64,000 nucleotides of DNA from the NCBI RefSeq assembly GCF_900105055.1, contig NZ_FNTA01000004.1, positions 7,099,501 to 7,163,500 of the forward strand, read 5' to 3'. The notes under the pieces were generated by a model that worked only from the letters and a program-made list of their open reading frames with translations, had not been told where the DNA came from and ran no database searches. A program made the position numbers and the translations under genes. Within the stretch, counting starts at the first letter, position 1. Each line of letters begins with the position of its first letter. Below are positions 42,059-50,717 of this stretch, in pieces. This DNA is from Amycolatopsis lurida (GTDB lineage Bacteria; Actinomycetota; Actinomycetes; Mycobacteriales; Pseudonocardiaceae).

Positions 42059-43294
42059 ATGGAAGAGCTGTGGCCCCCGCCGGCCCCCGAAGCCGCCGAG
42101 GCGATCCGGGCTGTGTGCCAGCGACTCCTGCCGGACGCGGAAGCGCTGGCCGACGCCCTCTCTGCGTCCGCCCGCCGGGTGCAGTACGACCCGGCCGTGC
42201 TCTCGGACGCGTCCCTGGGCGAGGAGGACCGCGACCTCAACCACTCGGATCTCGTCCAATGGCTGACCTCGAACATCCAGCACCCCGGGCGGCGGGTGGA
42301 GCCCTACATCGGCCCGCGGATCACCGCCTACATCGGCGATCTCGTGGCCCGCGGCATCGCACCCGACTTCGCCGAGGGATGGCGGGCCGCGCTGGGGATC
42401 GGCTGGCGCCGATGGCTGGAGGAATGCTCGGCGCACTGCGCGGACCGGGACCTTCTCGTGGACGTCCTGGACGTGTCGGCGAAGGCGCTGATGCAGTACG
42501 CCCTCGACTCGGTCGCGACCCTGCGCGAGGTCAGCCTCGTCGCCGCGATGGGCAACGCGGACGCCGAGGCGATCGCCCTGATCCAGATGATCGCCAGCGG
42601 GGCGCCGATGGCGGAGGACTTCGCCGAGGAACGCCTGCGCTACCGCATGGCGCGATGGCACGTCGGTCTTGTGCTCTGGGTCGATGATCCCGACCGGCAG
42701 GGCGCGCTGGACGAAGCGATCGTGGCCCTGCGCTCGACTGAGGCGGGCCGAAGCACGCTGGTCGCCCGTGCCAGTACCACATCGCGCTGGGTCTGGCTGT
42801 CGGGAGCCGACACCCCGGACCTCCACCCGGCTGAGAAGATCGTGACGACGGCGGACGAGGTCCGCGTAGCGGTGGGCAGGCCTGGACGCGGACTCGACGG
42901 GTTCAGGTCCAGCCACCAAGACGCCCTCTCGGCCCAGGCCCTGATCGTCCGCCTCGGATCCGACCGGAGATTCACGGCCTACGCCGACGTCGAGCTGATC
43001 GACGCCCTCACGAAAGACCGTGCCAGCGCACGCAGGTTCGTCCTCAAGACCCTCGGCCCGCTCGCCGAAGCCGACTCGGCGCTACGGCAGGCACTCCTCA
43101 CCTACGTGCAATGCGGCTTCAACACCACCCGCGCAGCCGCCAACCTCTACGCCCACCGCAACACCATCGAGCGGCGAGTCTCGCGCGCCAACGAACTCTC
43201 GGTCGTCAAAGTCGAGAACAACCCCACCCATGTCGCCGCCGCACTGCTGGTACTGGAGCTCGCCCCCGAAATCATGACCATCTGCCCCAGCTGA
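42059..43294 (+). CDS. PucR/CdaR-family transcriptional regulator
   Basis: 411 residues. A helical N-terminal sensory region, a central GGDEF-like PucR segment, and a C-terminal PucR helix-turn-helix: LRQALLTYVQCGFNTTRAAANLYAHRNTIERRVSRANEL. Proteins of this type activate catabolic operons in response to substrate. Divergent from the monooxygenase operon, which it very probably controls. A GGGGATG start region gives a usable ribosome-binding site. Confidence 0.9.
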   Translation: MEELWPPPAPEAAEAIRAVCQRLLPDAEALADALSASARRVQYDPAVLSDASLGEEDRDLNHSDLVQWLTSNIQHPGRRVEPYIGPRITAYIGDLVARGIAPDFAEGWRAALGIGWRRWLEECSAHCADRDLLVDVLDVSAKALMQYALDSVATLREVSLVAAMGNADAEAIALIQMIASGAPMAEDFAEERLRYRMARWHVGLVLWVDDPDRQGALDEAIVALRSTEAGRSTLVARASTTSRWVWLSGADTPDLHPAEKIVTTADEVRVAVGRPGRGLDGFRSSHQDALSAQALIVRLGSDRRFTAYADVELIDALTKDRASARRFVLKTLGPLAEADSALRQALLTYVQCGFNTTRAAANLYAHRNTIERRVSRANELSVVKVENNPTHVAAALLVLELAPEIMTICPS

Positions 43295-43525
43295 GCCACA
43301 ATACTCCAGATCGCGGAACGTGCTGGGTCTGTGTTCAGATGGAAGCTCGACCTGCACGATCGAGTTTCCACGCTGCACTCTGTGTACCTCCCTCGACTCT
43401 CACAGCGGCTGGTCGGCGAGCTTGTGATCTGCGCAAACGCTGTCTAAGTGCTCTTCTGTGACAGGTGCAAATTCGCTTATTGTCGACCTGTCCGACGTCC
43501 TGCACGTGCGAATGGTGCGGGGTCA
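43295..43525. other. Intergenic stretch after PucR gene
   Basis: 230 bp with lower coding character than its surroundings; no gene, tRNA or clear promoter seen. Together with 43558-43705 it surrounds the long palindrome. Confidence 0.4.
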
Positions 43526-43557
43526 GGGTCTGTCAAACGAGCTCGTTTGACAGACCC
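43526..43557. repeat. Perfect 32-bp palindrome
   Basis: GGGTCTGTCAAACGAG (43526-43541) is followed directly by its exact reverse complement (43542-43557), with no loop. Such gapless symmetry is typical of a TetR-type operator rather than a terminator. The nearest coding sequence is the ABC-transporter remnant 150 bp away, so the regulated gene or the regulator may have been lost. Confidence 0.7.
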
Positions 43558-43705
43558 GAGCGGAGCTCGTGATCAGCGCCGAGTCCGCGAACGCCGTGAA
43601 ATCAAGAAAGGCCGCTGGACGCTCTTGTGCGGGAACTCGCGCACGATTCGGCTCGGGGGTATTCGTTGCTGTCGCGTTCCCTGGCGGGGCGGCACGGACG
43701 GCGAG

Positions 43706-43918
43706 TCAGTCAGCGCCCGTCGTCGTGCTGGAGATGTGCCGGCCACGGGCGTTCTCGTACTGGGTGTACGCACGGGCGAACATTCCCCCTCCGGTCTCGC
43801 GGAGTTGGGCAGGGGTGCCTTGTTCGACCACTTTGCCCGCGTCGAGGGTGACCACCGCGTCGGCCGTGGCGAGGGTGGCAGGGCGGTGGGCGATGACCGC
43901 TGCCGAACAACCGTGCTC
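43706..43918 (-). pseudogene. C-terminal remnant of ABC-transporter ATPase
   Basis: 70 codons ending in TGA: EHGCSAAVIAHRPATLATAD, VVTLDAGKVVEQGTPAQLRE and GGGMFARAYTQYENARG. This is the H-loop/D-loop end of an exporter-type ABC ATPase (VIAHR with the switch His). No Walker A or signature motif is found upstream. A truncated gene. Confidence 0.7.
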
Positions 43919-44005
43919 CTGCGTGCTCGCGCCAGGGATCGTGACGTGTCGACAGGGACGCGACGCCGTCGACGGCCTGGTTTCCTAGCTGAGGTACGTC
44001 GGTTT

Positions 44006-44293
44006 TCATCGACGTGCTTTGGCGGTGCTGTCTGTTTCCTTGCTGACGAAGTCCTTCCATAGCCACGCATAGATCCGGTACGCGTCATCAGGATCGGTCA
44101 GTTCGCTGAGTCGGAGGGTCTGACCCGAAGCGCGATCCCGGAGCGGGGTGACGACCACCAGGTGGATTTCGCCCGGGGATCTGCCCCAGAGCCGGAGAGG
44201 GGATACCCAGCGCCATCGAGCGACCGTCGGCCAGGTCTCGCGGACCACGGCCGGTATCGGCGCGATACGCCAGGAGGGTCGGTGATCCTTCAT
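44006..44293 (-). CDS. Small hypothetical protein
   Basis: 95 residues, basic and Trp-rich (SWRIAPIPAVVRETWPTVARWRWVSP), with IHLVVVTPLRDRASGQTLRLSEL and a C-terminal DDAYRIYAWLWKDFVS. No family recognised. The ATG overlaps the stop of the upstream secreted hydrolase (ATGA), so it is translationally coupled. Moderately likely to be real because of the coupling. Confidence 0.5.
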   Translation of the reverse strand: MKDHRPSWRIAPIPAVVRETWPTVARWRWVSPLRLWGRSPGEIHLVVVTPLRDRASGQTLRLSELTDPDDAYRIYAWLWKDFVSKETDSTAKARR

Positions 44294-45123
44294 CCGACCT
44301 GTCGTGCTTTGGTGTTGCGTTCGACTGCGGACCAGGAGTCCTTGTCGCGGCAGAGGCCGCAGGATGATCGTGGCCCGAAGAACAGGGTGCCCGCGCGCTG
44401 GTCGTCGGCGAGCCAGTAACGGAACCATGCGGCGAGTACGCCTTTGAGGTGCTTTCCGCCTCCGTTGGAGAAATAGTGGTCGGAGTTGCGCAGTTCGGCG
44501 AAGACGGCCGCGACCTGATCGGCGTTGTGATAGCGGGCCCGGACGTAGAGGGGCGGGACGGTGGTGTCCTTCTCCCCGGCAACGAAGAGGCTCGGCCCGC
44601 GCAGCGCCCGGACGTCGCCTCCTGGTCCGGGCTGGACCGGAGCGGTGACGGTCACGACCGGGTCGGCACCTGCCCTGATCGTGCCGCCGCCACCTTGTGA
44701 ATGACCGCTGGCCCCGACCTTGGCCGGGTCGATGGCGTCGTGGAACCGGCTGGCCGGGCGCGTGTTCTCCTCGATGAGGAATTGTCCGCCCGCAAGCATT
44801 TCCGAGCCTGAGCCGGATTGCGTGGTGTTCGCGGCGGCGACCACGATGCCCCAGGAGGCGAGGTGCCGCAGTAGGGTGTCGTAAGAGTCCGGAGTCGCGC
44901 CGGTTCCGTTGCCCCAGAGTAAGATCGGATAGCGGGTACCGGCCGCGAGGTCGGCAGGGTAGTAGAAAGTATGATCGGGCCCGCCGCGCAGTTTCACTGT
45001 GGTGTGAGGCCCCGGCACCGAGTAGAAGTCGGTGTCGACACTCGCGGCCGCGGCCGACGCGGGAGCGGCCGACGCGATCAGGGCGAACGCGGTGACGAGG
45101 ACCGACAGGGATCGCTTGCGCAT
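44290..45123 (-). CDS. Secreted alpha/beta hydrolase, cutinase/PET-hydrolase-like family
   Basis: 277 residues. Sec signal (MRKRSLSVLVTAFALIASAA, cleavage about 24-27). YPILLWGNGTGATPDSYDTL, then VGASGHSQGGGGTIRAG with Ser142 in GHSQGG; FVAGEKDTTVPPLY gives Asp and NSDHYFSNGG the His. C-terminal SSCGLCRD may hold a disulfide. The layout matches the dienelactone/cutinase-like actinobacterial secreted esterases. Substrate unproven: a small ester or polyester. Confidence 0.82.
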   Translation of the reverse strand: MRKRSLSVLVTAFALIASAAPASAAAASVDTDFYSVPGPHTTVKLRGGPDHTFYYPADLAAGTRYPILLWGNGTGATPDSYDTLLRHLASWGIVVAAANTTQSGSGSEMLAGGQFLIEENTRPASRFHDAIDPAKVGASGHSQGGGGTIRAGADPVVTVTAPVQPGPGGDVRALRGPSLFVAGEKDTTVPPLYVRARYHNADQVAAVFAELRNSDHYFSNGGGKHLKGVLAAWFRYWLADDQRAGTLFFGPRSSCGLCRDKDSWSAVERNTKARQVG

Positions 45124-45743
45124 GCGGGATGCCTTCTCGTGTCGATGAACCAGGACTGGGGCATGGGCCAGCGCGTGGCGGATGTCGTACCTCGCTGTGG
45201 GCTTACCTGTGGCCCGGGATCCTGCGCCGATGCTCATCGCCGAAGGATGCCCGCCGGGAAGATGGGCCACATCGTCGAAACTACGTATGCTGCTGCGCAC
45301 CTGCCTGAATGTGATGCTGACTACCAGTCCCTCGGCGCGGCGCCTGGCAGGGGAGCATGTTCGGCCGCTCGCAACGCTGACGGTGCCGCCGAGAGATCAA
45401 GACGTCCGCGGACGCACCGACCTTCGACGCGGTGAGAATTTTCGCCGAGCGTGCCGCCAGTGTCGTTCCAGTGTTCCGGAAAGGCCGGAGATTTTGTCGA
45501 TCGGGGATGTCGATTACCCGACGTAGCACCGGTATAGGGACACCAGAAAGTAGTGTTCTTGAAACCGGGCCGGCTGGAAGGAACTCATAAGCCGCATCTA
45601 TCGCAGGGTTCGGCAGCGGCACACTCTCACGAGCGTGACAAAACGATCCATTGGCAGGTCGTTTTCCGCTTACCGGATTGACAAGGCGGCCAGGACGCAG
45701 AATCCTCCGGTTCTGTGTCGAGTTTTCCCGAAGCGAAGGGACG
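45124..45743. other. Long intergenic region between secreted hydrolase and serine hydrolase
   Basis: 620 bp with no convincing gene. Open frames on the minus strand are long but lack start signals and family character. It must contain two divergent promoters; no clear hexamers were identified. Confidence 0.4.
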
Positions 45744-46889
45744 ATGATGCATTTTTCTGTTCGCCGCAGGGTGGCATCCGCACTGGCCGTCGTGATGCTG
45801 GCGGCCGGCGCGGCTGTCACGTCGAGTAGCGCCGTTCTCGCCAGTCCGACGGGAGATCGTCCGTATCCCGGATCCGAATGGGAACGCGGCGACCCCGTTG
45901 CGGCCGGGTTCGATCCGACGAAACTCGCTCAGCTCGCTGAGGAGTTGAAAGCCGACAAGTCGAACTGTCTTGTGGTCATACGGCACGGGCGGCTGGTCGC
46001 CGAATGGAACTGGAACGGCGCGAACTCTCAGTCGAGCCAGGAAGTCTGGTCGGTGACCAAATCGGTGTCGAGCACGCTCGTCGGGATCGCCGATGCCGAG
46101 CACAAGCTCGACATCGACGACAAAGTGTCGAAATACGTTCCTGCCTGGGCGGGCACGCCGTCCGACGGGGTTACGATCAAGGACCTGCTGAGCAACGACT
46201 CCGGCAGGCATTGGGTGAGCGCACTCGACGACGCTGGGAGGGTCTTCGGTGCACAAGACCGCACCGCTTTCGCGATCTCTCAAACCCAGGACGTACGTCC
46301 AGGCCAGGTCTGGGCCTACAACAACACCGCTATCCAGGTGCTCGACGCAGTACTACGTAAGGCCACCGGGGAAAAGCCGATCGATTACGCTCGGACAAAG
46401 CTTCTCGAACCACTGGGCATGAAGTACTCGAAGATGACTGTGGACCAGGCTGGCAACACCAACACGTTCATGGGCCTGCAGTCCACCTGCCAGGACCTGG
46501 CCAGGTTCGGCTACCTTTTCCTGCGCAACGGGCGCTGGAAAGACAGCCGGCCCGTGCCTGGACCGTGGGTGGCTGCCGCCACGAAGAGGCCGTCACAAGA
46601 CATCAGCGCCGCGTACGGGTACCTCTGGTGGCTTAACCGGCACGGTCCTGTCGCCACTCCGTCGCAGGCCATGACCCGCGAGGAAAGCGAGCAGGCTCCC
46701 CGCACCCAACTCGTCCCATCAGCCCCGGAGAAGATGTACTGGGCGCTCGGCCTCGGCGGCCAGATCGTCCAGGTCGACCCCGGCTCCGACACCGTAGTCG
46801 TGCGGCTCGGTCCCGCAAGCCTGACCAGTCCGTCCGTCAGCCCGGCGAAAACCGCCAAGATCGTCACTGAAGCACTCGTCCGGCCATGA
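45744..46889 (+). CDS. Secreted serine hydrolase of class C beta-lactamase family
   Basis: 381 residues. Signal peptide (VRRRVASALAVVMLAAGAAV, cleavage about 33). Active-site SVTK (Ser103-Lys106) and YNN (192-194); GLGGQ near the end stands for the third motif. SxxK/YxN enzymes include esterases, D-aminopeptidases and transpeptidase-like proteins; beta-lactamase activity is not implied. GAAGGGA precedes ATG 45744 (ATG 45747 possible). Confidence 0.88.
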   Translation: MMHFSVRRRVASALAVVMLAAGAAVTSSSAVLASPTGDRPYPGSEWERGDPVAAGFDPTKLAQLAEELKADKSNCLVVIRHGRLVAEWNWNGANSQSSQEVWSVTKSVSSTLVGIADAEHKLDIDDKVSKYVPAWAGTPSDGVTIKDLLSNDSGRHWVSALDDAGRVFGAQDRTAFAISQTQDVRPGQVWAYNNTAIQVLDAVLRKATGEKPIDYARTKLLEPLGMKYSKMTVDQAGNTNTFMGLQSTCQDLARFGYLFLRNGRWKDSRPVPGPWVAAATKRPSQDISAAYGYLWWLNRHGPVATPSQAMTREESEQAPRTQLVPSAPEKMYWALGLGGQIVQVDPGSDTVVVRLGPASLTSPSVSPAKTAKIVTEALVRP

Positions 46890-47216
46890 GCATTTTCGTC
46901 CGCAGTGTGCGTGCGGTTTCGAGTTTCTGGTTGGCCACAGTGGCGTCGGCTGTGCTGTCTTGACCGCGTTGCGTAGCTGGGCAAGGTCTTCTCCTTGGCG
47001 TAGAAGATCACGATGACCTTGCAGTGGCGAGGTGCTGAGTAGGACGCGCGGGATTCAGCGGACGTGGGCCCCGACTAGAACTACCCGGTCGGGTGACACA
47101 GCTGGAGCAGGCAGTGCGACCCCATTTGACGGAGTGAGACGTCGTGCTCCAGATTTGCTCCAGTCACTGAACAGTATTGAATTCGCTATGCCAATTCTCA
47201 AAGTGCGGTATAGCGA
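46890..47216. other. Non-coding debris with paired TGCTCCAG repeats
   Basis: No intact gene. TGCTCCAG occurs at 47145-47152 and 47156-47163 and inverted (CTGGAGCA) at 47102-47109. The same pair with the same 11-bp spacing recurs at 47424-47431 and 47435-47442 on the other side of the tRNA fragment. Confidence 0.55.
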
Positions 47217-47262
47217 AAAAACCGCCCTACCTCGGCGAACCTGCCAGGGGGGGGCGGTTTTT
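47217..47262 (-). terminator. Strong terminator next to tRNA fragment
   Basis: AAAAACCGCCC (47217-47227) and GGGCGGTTTTT (47252-47262) form a perfect 11-bp stem. It has U-tracts in both directions. It lies 9 bp downstream (minus strand) of the tRNA 3' end, as expected for a tRNA's own terminator. Confidence 0.7.
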
Positions 47263-47270
47263 CATCACTG

Positions 47271-47311
47271 TGGAGCTAAGGGGAATAGAACCCCTGACCC
47301 CTCACTGTCAG
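47271..47311 (-). pseudogene. 3' half of a tRNA (tRNA remnant)
   Basis: On the minus strand the sequence carries an anticodon-loop-like CTGACAG, T-arm GGGG-TTCTATT-CCCC, and acceptor end TTAGCTCCA. The complementary 5' half (GGAGCTA...) is missing upstream. The T-loop has T instead of the usual purine after TTC. Tyrosine integrases usually recombine in such 3' halves, so this looks like an old att site. Confidence 0.6.
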
Positions 47312-47586
47312 GGTTCGCTCGAGGCGCTGACCTGCGGTTAACGAGAACCCGCTGGTCGGCTGGCGCAGTTGCGCTGTGTTTGATGCGGTTCGGTGTCGTT
47401 GGGCGCTGTTGTAACCGACGGCGTGCTCCAGGACTGCTCCAGGAAAATTGGTGTGAGAGTCGGACTGCCAGTGACAGTCGTGGGTCGGTGCGGCCGTGGT
47501 CTCGGCGGGGCGATGCCGCCGTCAGAAAGGGCAGCTCTTCCGGTGTTGATTCGGTCCGGCCGGCGTTGGCAACAACCACGGCGAAG

Positions 47587-47811
47587 TCATGGTGCGGAAG
47601 ATTCGGCCGCGTCAGGCGGTCTTTTTCCGGCTGCCTTGAGCGGTTGCTCGTTCGAAGGCGGCCCGTCGTCACTCCTTCTCGGGTGGGCACCGTACTCGAA
47701 CAAGAACGGGCCGAACTTGACCTTGAAGTATCCGTCCGTGGGACCAGTGGCCAGATGGAGGCTGAGCGCGGTCAGGCAGAACAGGGAAAGGACCGCCACT
47801 AAAGTAATCAC
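47587..47811 (-). CDS. Small hypothetical membrane protein
   Basis: 74 residues with an N-terminal membrane segment (MITLVAVLSLFCLTALSLHLA) then FKVKFGPFLFEYGAHPRR and a polar tail. The layout resembles short actinobacterial single-TM proteins. GTG start, no clear ribosome-binding site. It overlaps no other gene; reality uncertain. Confidence 0.4.
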   Translation of the reverse strand: MITLVAVLSLFCLTALSLHLATGPTDGYFKVKFGPFLFEYGAHPRRSDDGPPSNEQPLKAAGKRPPDAAESSAP

Positions 47812-48106
47812 AGCTGTAGAAATGCTTGACGCTCCTGTCCTGCCTGGTTGCCGAGTTGAAACGCCCCCTGTACTCGTTGATTTGGGGACGCCGACGCCAG
47901 GTTGGCCAATCGCGGCGCCGCAGCAGCCTGCGTTGCTGTGGGTTCACTGCCTGACGGTGGAATTCCATGCTAGGCAGTCGCTCGTACCGGTGGTATCGCT
48001 TGCGGACGCCTGACCATGGGCCGACAACTAACAGTCGACCAGCGGTACGAGCGGGCTGACGAGCGGTCGCTGCACGGGGTCGGTTTCTGGCGGGGCCGAC
48101 AGAAGA

Positions 48107-48607
48107 TCAGTACTCGGGGTCTTCCTTGTTCGCCGCTCGGAACAGACGTTCACGTACCGCTCGAGCATGTCGCCTGCTGATCGGCACGTCGCCGAGCTCT
48201 GTGTGTGCCACCAGGCTTCCAGTGGGGTCGCTGCGCAGTTCGGTGATTGAGCCGAGGGCGGCGAGGAAGCTGCGGTGGGTGCGTACGAAGCCGGTGTCCT
48301 CCCAGGCCTCGGCTAGCTGAGAGATGGACATCCGCGCCGGGTGGATGCCGGAGAAGGTGTGGAGCTTGACGGTGTCCCGGCAGGCTTCGACGAAGACGAT
48401 CTCGCGGCGCTTGATGTATCTGGTGCGGCCTCGTGTCTCCACCGGTATCGCGGTCAAGGAGTCCGGGACGGGTGAACGTGCCGGTTCGGTGGATGGCAGC
48501 GTCCTGATCACTCGTCGCAGTGCGGCGGCGACCCGGTCGGGGCTGGCTGGTTTGCGGAGATAGTCGACTGCCCCGAGGTCGTAGGCGTCGGCGGCGTGTT
48601 CGTCCAC
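48107..48607 (-). pseudogene. LytTR response regulator with truncated receiver
   Basis: The translated sequence starts in the last third of a receiver domain (DEHAADAYDLGAVDYLRKPAS), then a LytTR DNA-binding domain: RYIKRREIVFVEACRDTVKLHTFSG, ISQLAEAWEDTGFVRTHRSFL, ISRRHARAVRERLF. The phosphoacceptor half is missing; the sequence before it belongs to the divergent PhzF gene. GTG 48607 could still start a 166-residue protein that binds DNA without phosphorylation. Called a pseudogene, with that alternative open. The gap 47812-48106 holds no recognisable gene. Confidence 0.65.
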
Positions 48608-48745
48608 TATCCGGTGCGGGACGGGACCGGCTGAGGCAGGACGGTACGCTCCGGGACGCGTTCGGCCGGCCGTTTGCGGCCAGGTCCGGCTATCGGTGGA
48701 ACGCCATTCGCGGTCGGCGGTTCGTTGAGCGTCAAAGGGGGGCCA

Positions 48746-49627
48746 ATGTTTTGGCCGGATGTCACGGTGGTCGATGCGTGCGTGCGGCGCGACGGCCGGG
48801 GTGGCAGCCCCACGTCCGTCACCGACGACGACCCGGCGGCGACGGACGGGGACCGGCGTGCGGTCGCTGCTGTGGCCGGCACCTCGCACGCGGCGTTCCT
48901 CGGCCCGTGGCGGGCGCCGGACGGTGGCTGGCCGGTCCGGTTCTTCACCGCCACCGCCGAACTGGCCGGCTGCGGCCACGGCACCGTTGCCGCGCAGGCC
49001 GTCCGGTTGTCCCGCACCGCGCTGAGTGAGCTGAACGACCGCCAACGCACCGGCGGGCGCACGTTCGACACCGTCGCGATCCGCCGCCCCGCCGGCATCG
49101 AGGTGTGGTTCGACCAGGGTCTTGTCACGCTGCGTCACCCGGCACCGGAGGAGCGCGCCGCGGTCGTCGCCGCGCTCGGGCTCACCGCGGACGACCGGCA
49201 TCCGACCGACGCGCCACGGATCGCCGCGCCCGGCGCACCACGCATGCTGGTACCGGTCCGCGACCGGTCGGCGCTGCTCCGAGTCCACCCACACCTAGGC
49301 AGGCTGACAGCGGCGTGCCAGCGGTACGGGCTCCTCGGCTGTTTCGTGTACGCACCGCCGGTGGGCGATCGACCGGGTGCGGCGCGGATGTTCGCGCCGG
49401 CGATCGGTGTCGACGAGGACGTCGCCAACGCCAACAGCACCGGCTGTCTGGCCGCCCACCTGCTCGACACGACAGGGGCACAGACGGTCGCGATCGAGGT
49501 GGAGCAGGGTGACAGCCTCGGTCGACCGGCCAGCGTGCTCGCTTCGGCCCGACGCGGGCCGGCGGGCATCACGACCCGGGTCGGCGGGTTAGCGGTGGTC
49601 CGCGACGGACACCGAGGCGACAACTAG
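48746..49627 (+). CDS. PhzF-family isomerase-like protein
   Basis: 293 residues with the two-lobed PhzF/diaminopimelate-epimerase fold: VTVVDACVRRDGRGGSPTSV, GTSHAAFLGP, VRFFTATAELAGCGHGTVAAQA, and in lobe two FAPAIGVDEDVANANSTGCLAAHLL. At the position of the PhzF catalytic Glu (S-E-T) it has Ser-His-Ala, so it is probably not a DHHA isomerase. AAGGGGGG precedes the ATG. No other phenazine genes nearby. Confidence 0.8.
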   Translation: MFWPDVTVVDACVRRDGRGGSPTSVTDDDPAATDGDRRAVAAVAGTSHAAFLGPWRAPDGGWPVRFFTATAELAGCGHGTVAAQAVRLSRTALSELNDRQRTGGRTFDTVAIRRPAGIEVWFDQGLVTLRHPAPEERAAVVAALGLTADDRHPTDAPRIAAPGAPRMLVPVRDRSALLRVHPHLGRLTAACQRYGLLGCFVYAPPVGDRPGAARMFAPAIGVDEDVANANSTGCLAAHLLDTTGAQTVAIEVEQGDSLGRPASVLASARRGPAGITTRVGGLAVVRDGHRGDN

Positions 49628-50382
49628 GCCGTCCTCTTCTGCGATCCGCGCATGGGGTGGGGCTGTTCACTGCGGTCAAAGTGTTGGCACCCGGAGGCGG
49701 CCGTCAGCGGAACGCGATGTCGAGGGCGAGGCTGAGTGTCCACCGGGAGACGCGCGGCTTGGCGGCGACGGCGGTTCGGGTTTGCCCAGGCGCGAGGACG
49801 GCCGCCGACGCGGCCCTCGGGGCGGGCGGGCGGGCGTCGGCGGCCTTCGCGGCGCGTGAGACCTGAGTGACTCGGCCTCAGTCCGTCTTGAAGGCGTCCT
49901 CCCGCGGGTGTGCGGTGAGGAATTCAGCGATCGTGGGGTCCGGCAACCCGCCGTCGCTGCGGAAGTCTTCCTCGCCGAGGTGACAGTAAGGAGCGGCAGG
50001 TCGAGATCGGTATGGGTGCGAGCTGGGCCAGGTGACGTCGGCTGTGAGCGCGACGGCGGCGCGCAGCGCGGATTCGGCCCACCGCAACGAGTCTGGGGCC
50101 GACGGGGGCCTGCCCGCCAGCGGCCACGGGTGCCGCGTTCAACTTCTCCGGCATCGCGAGTCCGGCCCCCTACGCCCCCTGATGACTCACATCGGTTGCT
50201 GGAACCTCGTCGAACGCTCCTCCGCCGGCATCGAGGCCGATGTCCGTGCGGCCGGGAACCGTCGCCGGACTGGACATCACCACCAATGCCACTGGTCTGG
50301 CACTGTTCGCGACGGTTCGGCGCGCCGACGAGCGGGGGACCGGCGGTCAGCTTGGTGTTCGTCGCGGACGCATTCCCGGTCG
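49628..50382. other. Degenerate region without intact gene
   Basis: 755 bp. A minus-strand open stretch 49878-50087 ends with LGEEDFRSDGGLPDPTIAEF and TAHPREDAFKTD, which looks like the C-terminus of a lost enzyme; I do not recognise it. Nothing else supportable. Confidence 0.4.
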
Positions 50383-50679
50383 TCAGCCGAGGCCTTCGAT
50401 GATGCGAAAGTCGCGCTTGAAGCCGTTGGGGAGTGTGGCCAGCGCCTCCTTGTAGGCCGTACTCTCGTATGCGGCGACCGCCTGTTCGAAGCTGTCGAAT
50501 TCGATCAGGACGACGCGCTCGGCGATTCCGGCTTCGTGTGCGACGACCCTGCTGCCGACGGAGGCGAGCACCCGCCCGCCCGCGGCCTTGACGGCCGTAC
50601 CGGCTAGTTCGTTGTAGACATCAAGCCTCTCAGGGGTCGCGATGGTGGGGTAGACGCTGACCCAGTAGCCCTTGGCCAC
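50383..50679 (-). CDS. DUF1330 protein
   Basis: 98 residues with the small ferredoxin-like fold pattern of DUF1330: KGYWVSVYPTIATPERLDVYNEL, GGRVLASVG, ERVVLIEFDSFEQAVAAYESTAYKEA. These dimeric proteins are of uncertain function, sometimes near monooxygenases. Well preserved among decayed neighbours, with a normal start after an AGGAGG-like site. Confidence 0.85.
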   Translation of the reverse strand: MAKGYWVSVYPTIATPERLDVYNELAGTAVKAAGGRVLASVGSRVVAHEAGIAERVVLIEFDSFEQAVAAYESTAYKEALATLPNGFKRDFRIIEGLG

Positions 50680-50717
50680 GATTCCTCCTGTGTTCGGAAT
50701 TGATGATCAGAACATAC

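Noticed and set aside
45281..45820. Minus-strand open frame of 179 codons before the serine hydrolase
   Set aside because: No ribosome-binding site or family features, and it overlaps the signal-peptide region of the well-supported gene on the other strand.
47261..47345. Complete tRNA on the minus strand
   Set aside because: The acceptor and D-arm 5' half cannot be found; only the 3' half and terminator are present.
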